Of a stretch of 64,000 bases of DNA, positions 1 to 10,200 are shown one piece after another. Under the pieces are notes generated by a model. The model was not told the origin of the DNA. It ran no database searches and was given only the letters and a program-made list of their open reading frames with translations. A program made the translations under genes and the position numbers. The stretch is from assembly GCA_009792885.1 (NCBI GenBank), contig WMCF01000012.1:12857641-12921640 (forward strand), in the 5' to 3' direction. Origin of the DNA: Eremophila alpestris peregrina. Taxonomy: Eukaryota; Chordata; Aves; Passeriformes; Alaudidae. Each line of letters opens with the position of its first letter. Positions within the stretch are counted from its first letter, which is position 1.

Positions 1-3000
1 CCCTTCAGGCAGAGGGCAATGACCCCTGCCCCAGGCCCCAGGCTCACTGTTCACTGCTCTGGAACAGCACTTTGGAAACAGTAACCTCCCAGCCATTGCT
101 GAGACTCCCTTGCTGGAGCTCCATCTGAGAGCCAGCAAGTCACCAAGGGCACTGTCTGGGTCAAGGAGCGGGTTATATGGAAACTGGCTAGGAGGGAGTA
201 AGTCCTTGTAGCCCACTACATGCTATCACTGAGAATCTCAATTTCCAGATGGCATGGGTAGAGGCCCATGGAGCTTATGAGAACTCCTGAACATGTCACT
301 TTGGAGAGGTATGTGATGTCATGCAGGAGAGAGCACCAGAACCCTTGGGGGAGCCCAGCCACAATTTCTTCTACTTACCACCCACAGAGGAAAAACCCAT
401 GGAGGTGGGCACTACCCAGCCTCATCTCACACCCCAGGAGTAGGGATATGGGTGCGGGGGAGGATCATGTTTCTGCTGTGTTGAGAAATGCAGCTAGAAT
501 GACAACCATGCCCAGACCACTGCAATGGTAGTACTTTGCTGGTATACTGGGAGGCATCTGCACCAGCACCCTGCCACACAATGCTCCTTTTAGGACAGAA
601 GCACTGTCTAATCCACGGTGCCCAAAGTTTTGTGACCTCCAAATATGTATGAATGTCCAGATGCTTACTTGGCTACAACACACCTCAGCCAAGTTATTTG
701 CTCTGAGTGGGAAATGCAGAGACATTCTGCTTCCAGCAAGCTATGGGACCTGGGCAGGCAGAGACTCCTGTAAATCCCCCTCTACACTGTTATCCTCAGA
801 CTGTCTTGGCTGGAGGAACCAAACCCTATCACTGACTGCTGGTTGGAATCCTTGTGCTCATGTGTCATTATCAGCAGCTCCTTATGGTGCCAGCCCAGTC
901 CTTCTGCTTTCTGACTCAGAAGAGTTTCTTTGCCCTCCAAGCTTTGGATTTAAAATCTATTCAGTGAAAATAGCAACCAAAATTAGATGATTGTCCTCTC
1001 ACTATCACTCATTAACAGGGTTCTTGGGTTTTGTCCTTTTTCCAAAGGATAATTTACTTGTCACAAAATCACACCTTCAGATGTCAGTCTTCTCATTGAG
1101 AAAGACAGAGCTGAAAGATCTTGGAGAGAGAAGTGCTATTTCACTTAAATGCTCCATAAAAACTGAGCTACACAAAAGACATGACAGTGTTCTGACATTG
1201 TTGTACTCATGCCATACTCAGTCTATGGATATGTGGCAGACTGACAGTCTCTGAGTGCTCAATTTTCTAGCTTCTTTAAAGAATGAGAGGTATTTTTGAA
1301 CTTGCAGTGGTGTAAATTTACCTCTCTCTCTGGTCACTAACTTTGTGGGCAATTATTGAGGACAAAGAGCTTACCCACCTTTTCTCCCCTTCCGTGCAAA
1401 GGTTAATGGACAGTTTTTATCTGATTTTCGTGCTGCACAGTGACCAAAGCACAGCCTAGTCTTTGACCAGCACATGTGTACTCCCTGAATTTAGCCCTTG
1501 GTTTCCGTGGCACATATATCCGTAGGCAGCCTTATGAACCTTAGATAGAGATCATTTACAGAGCATTTCTTTCTCAAATTTTCAAAATTCAAAAGGAAGA
1601 AAAAGAAAATTCTTCGTTACTTCGCAAAAGAAAAAAATACAGATATATTGAGTACTCAAATACTTGAGTTGAATATTGACGTGAACCTGCACGTATTAAA
1701 AACTCAATAGTTGCTTCTCAGCATGTCTCAGTGTTTTTTTCCAGGTAGCATCAATATTCATTCAAATGAGAAATTAATGGTTAACCTCTTTGAATCTCAC
1801 CATTTCCATGAGGTAAGTCTCTAAATGGTAAGAGATGGCTGTTTTACTCATTTCAATGAAGCTATATGTTTTCTTCAACACATCCTCCATTTCTTTAATT
1901 AACCTTTCCTCACTGGAAGCAATTTTCTTTTCAAAATCACTAGAGCCAGTTCTACATGATGGTAGTAGCACACCTAGATCTGCAAGAAAAACCACTGAGA
2001 AGTAAACTTGTGATATACTCTAGCTGGCATTGTTTGCTGCATAAACTTTAGACTCAGACAAAAAAAGATGGCCAAATATATGTGACACACAGAATAGACA
2101 GGAAAATAACATCACAGATCTAAAGCTGGTATGTATGGCTATGGAAACTCAGGGTGAAAATCTGATGCACATTATGTAATCACTAGGTATCTAGTTATGT
2201 GCAGCTGGTTAAAATTCCTACTCCATAAACATAAACAAAAATTATTCCACTTTTTCTACTATAAAATTGTAGGTGAGCAAATCTATTAATTTGCTCTAGT
2301 CTCTAGAAATCTCTAGTCTCACTGCTATTTAAATTTTGGTCAAATCAGATTTACCCTCAGAAACTGGTGTGCTGTCTTGTTTCTGCTGAATTAAAAAATG
2401 GTTGAAATTAATTTGAACAGTTTTCTTAGCTGCAGAAAAACCAAAACCATTTTATTCTGGACAGATTTTGAATACGGTACTATTATTTTTACCCCTCTAG
2501 CTAGAAAAAAATCCTCATTAAGTAGTAAGTATTGTTACAGGATTTTAACAAAGCTGAAGTTTCTGTGACTGATGTTTTTATTACAAAGAATAAATTCATT
2601 TAATGACTATGCAAATTATTTTCTTTTTTTCACATTTTTTTTATACTCAACTGGTGTATCAAATAAAGCAAGTCTAAACTCTTCCATTTTTTTGACAATG
2701 GGAATTTTATAGTTGTCTTCATAGCAACAGATATGAGCAGAACTCTTCAGACGGAAATTTGATTACACTTTAGGAAAAGTATATAAATTCTATTTCTTTT
2801 CCTCACAGAATCCTACCGTTCATGCTCTTGCAATACAGAAATTTATGGTATTGTCCAATTGCATTATATTCTGAGGGTCTGATCCAGCTCTTGTGTAACC
2901 CTACAAGAACGCTTCCACAGGATGCACTGGAGTACAAAACCACCACAAAACCAGACCCAAACATTCCCAAGCTTTGAAAAATTTTGGAAATTTTTCCAAA

Positions 3001-6000
3001 TTTTTGACTCAAATCCATCTGCAGTTAAACTACAAAGTAATGTCTTGATTTCATCATAGACTGCAGTGTGTATTTTAATTATGCCAAATTTTAGTGCAAA
3101 AAAAAATAAAATTAGCCTAATAATGACATATAAGGAGCTGTTATTATGCCAAAGAAAATACTGCATGATTTTAATGGACAACTTATTTTAGAAAGCATAT
3201 TGATATGTTTTGACATCAGTGAATGTTTAATTCAAATTGTATTTTATTGTTTATACTACTAGTTCTAAGGTAACTGATTATATTTAAGAAAACAATTGCC
3301 ATTGCTGTTCAGTTTTTATCTTTGTTTTTTTCCTTGAAAACTCAGCTCACATTTAAGACATAAATACCCACCTTGCCAATTGTGCTCAATTTTCTGAGAA
3401 GGACCATTTCTTAATTGCTCTGAGTTTGAATTAATTATATCAATATGAAGAAGATAAACTTGATCCATCTTTACTCACACAAATCTCAGTCTTTATTTCT
3501 ACAAAATAAATAATGTATGGATGGTTTAAAATTTTATACTTTGGACAAGATACACAAGCAGGTAAAATCTCTTTGAAATTTCACACTCCTTGAGCAGTTT
3601 GAATTTGATGCTTTCATCTGAAAGTATGAATTCATTGAAAAAAAACAGACACTGAGTAAGTATTTACAAGAAAAATTGAGTCTAGATGTCACAGTTTTGA
3701 AAATCCTTACTTTTGCCAAAAACACAAATCTTTGACACAGTGAGTAAGCAAATGGAGGGAGTAGGAGTGTTTTTCAGCCTGCTTTTGTTCTCCTTCTGTT
3801 ATTAAATGTTTGCAAATGACCATCAGGGTTTTTTTTTCTGAAATGAACTAGTAGTTCTTGCTGAAATAACTTTCTATGGCCATAATTTCACCCATGCATA
3901 AGGTTTATATTTCTAAAAATAAAGGAAATGCTATATGATACGGAATGTATCAAGAAAATCAATGCTGTAAAAGTAAGAAAAGATTCTTGGCAATTTTTCT
4001 TTTTTTTTTTGTTGCGTTTTGGTTTCTTGGGGTTTTTTTGGGTGGTCATTCTTTGTAGCTCATATTAGCATCCTTAGTAGAGGCCTGTCTCTCATTTTCA
4101 TCACCCATCAAAAGTCCTATCTGAGCAGCCATTTTAGATACACTGGAATGAAAAATGCATGTTTGACAGGGATTCATTGAGTAAAGATTAAAGGCATTAC
4201 CCTTTAAGGTGAAGCCCTGTCTACCTGCCACCAACAAGAGGCTGTGGTCTTGCAGGTATTCCATGTAAAGAAAAGTGTCTGTATCTGTTCCTGGTTTTAT
4301 TTAGAAATTATTGAGTCTACAGGAAAGCAACTCAGAGAATGCCATTGCAAATCCAAAAATGTTTAACATGGTTTTTGATTCGAAGCCATTAGAATTTTGA
4401 ACTATTATACACTCACCTTAGAACCCAAAGGCAGTTGAAATGCTGTGCAAGGTCATTTACAAGATAGCATTTCTTAGAAAACTGGGTAATACATAGAATA
4501 ATATTGTTGTATTCCTGGGTCTTCCAGAGGAAAGAAGTGCATTCATTGTAATGCAAAAATGCAAGAAACTGCCTTCATTGCAATGGTGAAGTTAGAATAG
4601 GCAGGGAAAACTGCAGAACTGTTGGAGAAAAATTAAGTATACTCAGTTTAGAAATATGCTAGTAGAACTGGAAAAAAATACTTGCCTTGGGAATATTTCT
4701 TTTGACAAAATTTTGATATATAGAATATGTATCTCTCATAACCGATTAAATTAATTAATTTTATAATGCATCTGCTTTTTCTTACAACTCAATATTCTAC
4801 TTTCCCTCAGAAAACAAGCAATTTTTTCAGTGTTACATGTTAGGCTCAGTGAGAGTTGTATTCAGAGTTTGAGGGTTTTATCCAAACCAATTACCTAAAC
4901 TTGTGGAGTTTCACTTCTCAGCAATGATAGGTGCTTTCCTCTAAGAGCCAGGTGATCAGAGTGCTGACTCTGAGTGACACTGTTTCTTATTCTCACCTGT
5001 ACCACTAGGATCATTATTCCTACTTGGTCTGATTTACTAATCGATTGTGCTTTGTAAGAATTCTATAAAAGAACAAAAACTGAACACCCAGAATCTAGCT
5101 GAAGATTGTAACCTTACCTGAAATGATGGTATAATTTATAAATTATAATTATAAACAGCAATAAGCAAAAAAAAAAAAAAAATTCCACAGTACAGTGATA
5201 CATTCCACTTTCTATCCAGATTCAAAGAATGGATGTTTTTCTTTCCCTTGGGGTAGACAACTCTTTCCCCCAAAACAGAAAAAAAAGAGAGTGGGTTTAG
5301 ATTGCTTTTTGTTTTACTTAAAAAAAAAAAAAGATGTTGAACTGTTGAAACAACAGAGTTAGCAGTCACATAAATTCTCTTTATGGGACAATGACCTCTT
5401 AAAATTTCAAAATAATTTGAGAACCCTGAGAAACAACTGCTTAAAATACAACTATCAAGCAGAAGGATTAAGCAGGATCTCTCTAGTGAACAGCAAGGAG
5501 GATCTAGGCAGTCAATTCATTGACCATTATGGAGAAACGGAGAAACAGAGAAACAAGTGTGTTAGAATTAGGGCCTAGGACACATTAATGTGAAAATCCA
5601 TGAAAATAATAAATCTATAACAGCATTAATATGCAAGGCAGTAAGATATTTCAGCGATTTTTTTCCCAGTACAACCAGGAAAAAAATGTAATTGCATGCA
5701 AAACCTACCAGTGCTTTTAAGTCTGTTTTAGCAGCTAGTGGGAGATAAGTAGTACCTTCATTTTTAAGAACTCTTTGCAGAGGGTAGTATGCTGTTCTCA
5801 GCTGCAGCATATTACCTACCAATAACCATACACTTATTTTTATAGTCAATCCTGAGATTCTGTCTTCCACATATAGGTCTGGGATTTTGTCTACTCAGCA
5901 GACAGAAAAAAGTGCCTTCATATCATAGCTGAGAAGGGTTGTGTACTGTGTCTTACATGCTTCTCTTATATGCAGCCCAAAGTTTTGTAAGAAGGAGCTT

Positions 6001-8681
6001 ACAATAAGATGAAACACACTGCTGTGTTGCCAAGTAGTGGGCAAATTTGGCTACATGTATCTGGCAAAGAAAGAAGGTAGATGTGAAGGGAAACAGAACA
6101 TGAAGAGATTATAGTATTTGGGGTCAAAAACGTGTGCTCCAAATGATAGAATTTACTTTGGGATAGAGGTCTAGTAGCCAATTTGATAGAATTGTAGCTT
6201 GCCTGAGAACTTTCTTCAAAAGTTTATGGCAGAGAAAGCTTGTGTTTGAACATAGACTAACTTTTCTCTGCAGGCATCTACTTTTCATTCCTATTGGCTG
6301 CAACACCTGTGGGGAAAAAAAGCCAAAACCTTGTACATATCTGAGAACAGCATCACCTCCAAAGACTAGGGAAAATAAATGTATGCACTTTACCTTTCAG
6401 GTTTTATTTATGCACAGTGAACATTTATTAAAAAAAAACAACTTTTAGTGTCAGTTGTCACTTCAATTAATGTACAAATCTGAAGTAGTACAATTTTCTG
6501 CATTTTGGCTTCAGCCCAGTTGAAACCACAACTACTGTTCTTGCAGAGGCTCCGGCTTTGAACTTTTTATGTCCTTTTTGTGTTCTTTTGTTTTGTGGCC
6601 AGACTACCTATTTGCTTATATGGAACACCCTCCTCCATTCCACTTCTTGTAATGATAGGAAATGTGACAATTACTGGGTGCTGATGTAGAGTCACTGGCC
6701 CTGAGAAACAAACACTGATTTTTAATATTGTAAAAACAAGGCAAATAACAGTAAGAGAGTATTCAACTAATAAATCAGAGAGATGATCCTGCCCCAAATG
6801 TACAGAATCAGAATTACATTTCTGACCAGTCACTATTGTAAAGGAATGCACTATTACCATAGAAGTCTCCTAATGAGAACAGCCGTTATGAACCTTTTCA
6901 CTCATGCCATACTCAATAGTGAGTAAATACTTCATAAACTGCTTTGTTTCCACACGGAAAAAATCCCAGTAAAAAAGATACTTGTTGAAAAAAGACCTTA
7001 AAGTGAAAAATGAAACAAATGCTTTAATATTGAAAGTGGATTTTTATGCTATGGAGGAACAGTCCTGTTGCAATTTACTAGAATATAAAGCAAGAAAAGT
7101 TAAGGGGTTTGATTTCACATTTTAAAATGTGCCAAAATCTAATAATGATGTAGTATTGTGTTTTACTTTGGCAATTGGGCTCCAGATGCTTGAGGATCCC
7201 ATCCTGAAGGTGCTTAGTGTTTCTTTGCTTCCACTCAACACCACATACCCAGAAGCAAACATGCTTGTTTCTATCACAAGAGATTTTCTTCTTATGAGGA
7301 GTTACTTAGTCTTGTTATCATCATATTTAAGATAGTCGGACCTTCTGGTATATATTTTGTTATTATTATGCTTTTAGACTTATAATACTCAGAACCCATC
7401 CAAGAAGTGCATTCTACATGTACAGATCATGAAGTACAACAGCACACAAAACAATGATACTTTAGCTCAGAGACTGAATAACCACAAGCATACATACAGT
7501 CACATCATCCACAGGGTGCATTGAATTTCATTATTTGACCGATACAGATCATCATGAATATGGAAATATAAAATAGAGAGATCTTTTTGCTACAGAGTTA
7601 AATGGAAAGGAATAATTAGAGCCTTTACTTTGCCAAATATTAATCTACAGCAAAAGGGTCAGCAAACTAAAGGAAAGAAAAAAGAAATTTTTCCATAAGC
7701 AACATGATACAGTACATGATATATTTACAGCAGGATGTGAATGTTTGAGGCTATAAGTTTGTAATGGGGAGATCATTTCTCCTTCTCCACTGATATAGTA
7801 TTTCAAACAGTGGATTATAATTTTTGGATAGTGTTCAAAAAGTACAAAATTCAAAGACTGATGACATAAGTTCACTTCATCTATGGTTTCATTTAATAGG
7901 CCCTGGCTGTATATTTATGTATATATAACTATAAGCTAGTTCCGTTTATAGAAAGTGTACCCAATTTGCAGTTTCTTGACTTTACAAATGAGCTATTGTA
8001 CTTTTGTTAGAATGTGAGTATCTTTGTGTGTGTACCTCTCTATCTATACAAAAATATATACATATTTATCTTAGATCACTCAATATTTTAAATTTTAATC
8101 ATGAACAATAACTGTAAAGTGCCTAGAGTTTCAAATGTTTTCCTGAGTGCTGCAGAAATAAAACGAAAGGAGTTATAGCAAAGTTTAGCCGAGGTCAAGT
8201 GCTTAAAGGTACAGTATTTCATTTTGCTGTGATAATATTTTGAAATATATTTTATCTTCAAATCAGTTTAAATACTCCTAAAAAAAGAAAAAAAAAATTA
8301 GGAGGATGGGGGATATTAGTTCTAGAATAAAAATCAAGAGCAGAATGAAATGACTCTGTCTGATTCCTCTGGGCCTCATATCCAACATCTGCACAGAGAC
8401 TACACCTTTACCAATTACTTCCCACCATATTTTGGAACAGACCACAAATACATGAGCTTTTGGTGCTTACTCCAAATCTCACACACACTGGACAAGCTTC
8501 CAGGGCACTTTCTGGAAGCTTGTTCAAAGAATTCTCTTCTCATTTTACAGTCTGGCTTATGTTCCATATGAAAAAACCTGGGACTTGCACTTGGAACAGA
8601 CTTCAGTTTGGTTCCGAATGAGAAATGTTGACCTGATCTACACATGCAGATCCAAAATTGGATCTACAGGGCTTGACAAGG
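1..8681. other. Intergenic or intronic DNA, no gene seen
   Basis: No supported gene. The longest open frames are about 115 codons, with no domains, no signal peptide and no plausible splice-bounded exon. The first kilobase is less AT-rich than the rest but matches no family I recognise. Small landmarks are a T-rich run near 3998-4010, a 16-base A run at 5167-5182, a second A run near 5322-5333, and three tandem copies of an 8-mer (GGAGAAAC-type) at 5531-5554. I see no mobile element in this stretch, although very old ones would escape inspection by eye. Confidence 0.6.
5531..5554. repeat. Short tandem repeat, three 8-bp units
   Basis: Two identical GGAGAAAC units are followed by a third with one change (AGAGAAAC). 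This is an ordinary minisatellite-like seed in unique sequence. Confidence 0.75.
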
Positions 8682-8950
8682 TCATAAGATCATAGAAAGA
8701 TTTGTGTTGGAAGGAACCTTAAATTGATATCTAGTTTCATTTCCCCACCCCCCCCCACCCCTTCCATGGACAGAGACATCTTCTACTAGACCAGGTAGTT
8801 CTGAGCTCCATCTAATCTGGCCTTGAACACTTTCAGGGACAAGATAGCCATAACTTCTCTGGGCAACCTGTTTCAGTGCCTCACCATCCTCACAGTATTC
8901 TGTTTTTTACCTAATAGCTAATATAAACCTACTCTCTTTCAGTTTAAAGC
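8682..8950 (-). mobile_element. CR1 LINE 3' end, left part, interrupted by an LTR
   Basis: Read on the minus strand this is the 3' untranslated tail of an avian CR1 retrotransposon. On the plus strand it shows the typical antisense series: ATCATAGAAAGATTTGTGTTGG near the 3' terminus, then GGAAGGAACCTTAAA, the segment covering 'tagaccaggtagttctgagctcc', 'cttgaacactttcagggac' and 'cttctctgggcaacctgtt'. A C-rich run at about 8743-8761 replaces the usual CCCCTGCC stretch. The element breaks at 8950, where an LTR begins, and resumes at 9578. The family identification rests on recalled CR1 consensus, not on an alignment. Confidence 0.93.
8945..8950. repeat. Target-site duplication, left copy (TAAAGC)
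   Basis: This 6-bp sequence immediately precedes the TG that starts the LTR and is repeated exactly at 9572-9577 after the terminal CA. It belongs to the CR1 host sequence (the 'tttaaagccattccc' segment). Confidence 0.88.
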
Positions 8951-9116
8951 TGCAGGTGTTCCCTCTCTTGTAGGGCTAGCTCTGCCCAGAGGCGACCCTG
9001 CCACGATCTATGAGTCGAGGACACACACAGACCCCAGTGGGTGCAAGAGTGGTAGAAACCTTCCTGCTGCCATTGGAAAAAGAGGCTGACTCCTTTGGGG
9101 GTCCAAGTTCTCAGGG

Positions 9117-9122
9117 TTTATT
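9117..9122 (-). terminator. LTR polyadenylation signal AATAAA
   Basis: Plus-strand TTTATT reads AATAAA on the minus strand. It lies downstream of the TATA-like element at 9188-9195, which is the expected U3-R-U5 order for this LTR. Confidence 0.7.
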
Positions 9123-9187
9123 GAGCTTGGCAAATTACCCTGAGAGGGGACAACCCAAAGAAGGGCCTCTCAGGGGTGTGCAACACC

Positions 9188-9195
9188 TTTTAAAA
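9188..9195 (-). promoter_or_regulatory. TATA-like core promoter of the solo LTR
   Basis: TTTTAAAA within a palindromic CCTTTTAAAAGG. Its position 66 bases before AATAAA fits a retroviral core promoter. A CCAATC-containing stretch lies about 30 bases away at around 9218. Activity is inferred, not shown. Confidence 0.5.
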
Positions 9196-9336
9196 GGGGG
9201 AGGGACAGTAACAACAAACCAATCAGGAGGGATTGGGGTGTGGTTACAATCTGGATAGACATTAATTGGGAGCAATGGGGACAACTCGAGGGAGGGACAA
9301 GCATATAACATCAAATCATCAAGAAGAACCCACAGA

Positions 9337-9504
9337 CCTCTCTAGAACAAAGGGCGAGGTTTGGGGAAAACAGACAGGCGCCAGGGGAGGGCACAAGGGA
9401 GATGGACAGGAGCTCAGGGAGCTTTCTGGAACAAGGGGAGAGGCTCAGGGGAGACGGGCAGGTGCCAGGGGAGGGCACATCAGGGAGGCAGATCAGCAGA
9501 ACCA
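9337..9504. repeat. 84-bp direct duplication in the LTR U3
   Basis: Two imperfect copies, about 9337-9420 and 9421-9504, have a spacing of 84 bases. The best-matched block, CAGGYGCCAGGGGAGGGCAC, occurs at 9375-9394 and 9459-9478 with one difference. Each is preceded by a CTAGAACAA or CTGGAACAA segment. Direct repeats in U3 are a familiar feature of retroviral enhancers. Confidence 0.75.
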
Positions 9505-9571
9505 AGGGCAAACAGCAAAAGGGGGTAGCTTGGAACAAACCAATACAATCAGGAAATAATAAACCCCAACA

Positions 9572-9577
9572 TAAAGC
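9572..9577. repeat. Target-site duplication, right copy (TAAAGC)
   Basis: Exact match to 8945-8950. Removing one copy and the LTR restores continuous CR1 sequence. Confidence 0.88.
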
Positions 9578-9830
9578 CATTCCCTCTTGTCCTGTCACTT
9601 CACACTCTTGAAAAAAGTCCCTCTCCATTTTCTTTCTAGACTCCCATTAGGTACAGGAAGGCCACTTTCTCTTTTCCAGGCTGTGCAATCCCAGTTCTCT
9701 TAGCCATCCCTCACAGCAGAGCTGCTCCATCCCTCTAATCAACTTGGTGTACCTCCTCTGGACTCACTCCGACAGGTCAAAGTCCTTTTAGTGCTTAGGA
9801 TCATTCCAAAAAATCCATTGAAGGCTTTTG
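9578..9830 (-). mobile_element. CR1 LINE, continuation after the LTR
   Basis: This resumes the same antisense CR1 tail: CATTCCCTCTTGTCCTGTCAC, then 'aaaaagtccctctcc', 'aggtacaggaaggccac', 'ctcttttccaggctgtgcaatccc' and 'cctcctctggactcactcc'. Together with 8682-8950 it covers about 520 bases of CR1 3' end. It corresponds to the 3' UTR and the last part of ORF2; no reading frame survives. Confidence 0.9.
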
Positions 9831-9879
9831 CTTTCTGAGTCCCTATCCTGCCATCCATACACTCAAGAGGTGTGGAAAG

Positions 9880-10200
9880 AGAGGCTGTCACTGGAGACTG
9901 AGGCAAAAAGGTTGTTGCGTACCTCAGCCTTCTCTTCATCTGTGGTTTCCAGTGTTCCAGCATTGATTATCAGGAGGGTTGCCTTTTTTTTTGTTGTTCT
10001 TTTTTTTTTTTACATACCTGTAAACACCATTATTCTTTGCATCACATGCCAGGTTCAGTACCAGCTTCACCTTGGCCTTTGTCACTCCATCCCTACAAAA
10101 CCTAACTTAATCTCTGTTCTCCACTGTCCTAGTGTCCACTGCCCGTACATTTGCTCCTTTCCCTTTGGTTTGACAAGTAGTTCCCTCCAGTAAAAGCCAG
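9880..10200 (-). mobile_element. CR1 LINE, upstream ORF2 segment
   Basis: The segment contains the antisense CR1 motif 'gactgaggcaaaaaggttg...tacctcagccttctcttcatc', followed by a T-rich stretch, 'ttattctttgcatcacatgccaggttcagtaccagcttcaccttggcctttgtcactcc', and an 'aaaacctaac' end. That pattern matches CR1 ORF2 between the endonuclease and reverse-transcriptase regions. Orientation and order agree with 8682-9830, so this may be the same element after a deletion of most of the reverse transcriptase, or a second insertion. The frame is broken. Confidence 0.72.

Larger units (their letters stand above)
8951..9571 (-). mobile_element. Solo LTR (6-bp duplication class) inside CR1
   Basis: A 621-bp insertion bounded by TG and CA and flanked by a perfect 6-bp duplication TAAAGC, sitting in the middle of a CR1 tail. 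It reads as an LTR on the minus strand. A TATA-like TTTTAAAA (9188-9195) is followed 66 bases downstream by AATAAA (plus-strand TTTATT, 9117-9122), leaving a terminal U5 of roughly 150 bp. The U3 side (right half) is G-rich and holds an 84-bp direct duplication. No internal retroviral sequence and no second LTR are present, so this is a solo LTR left by recombination between the two LTRs of a provirus. A 6-bp duplication is typical of alpha- and beta-retrovirus-like (ERVK-type) integrases. The family name is not assigned. Confidence 0.9.

Noticed and set aside
5167..5182. Poly-A run as a retroposon tail.
   Set aside because: No LINE, SINE or processed gene copy was recognised upstream on either strand.
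9266..9628. Gly/Arg-rich frames around 9.3-9.6 kb.
   Set aside because: They fall in the G-rich U3 of the solo LTR, and equal frames exist on both strands.
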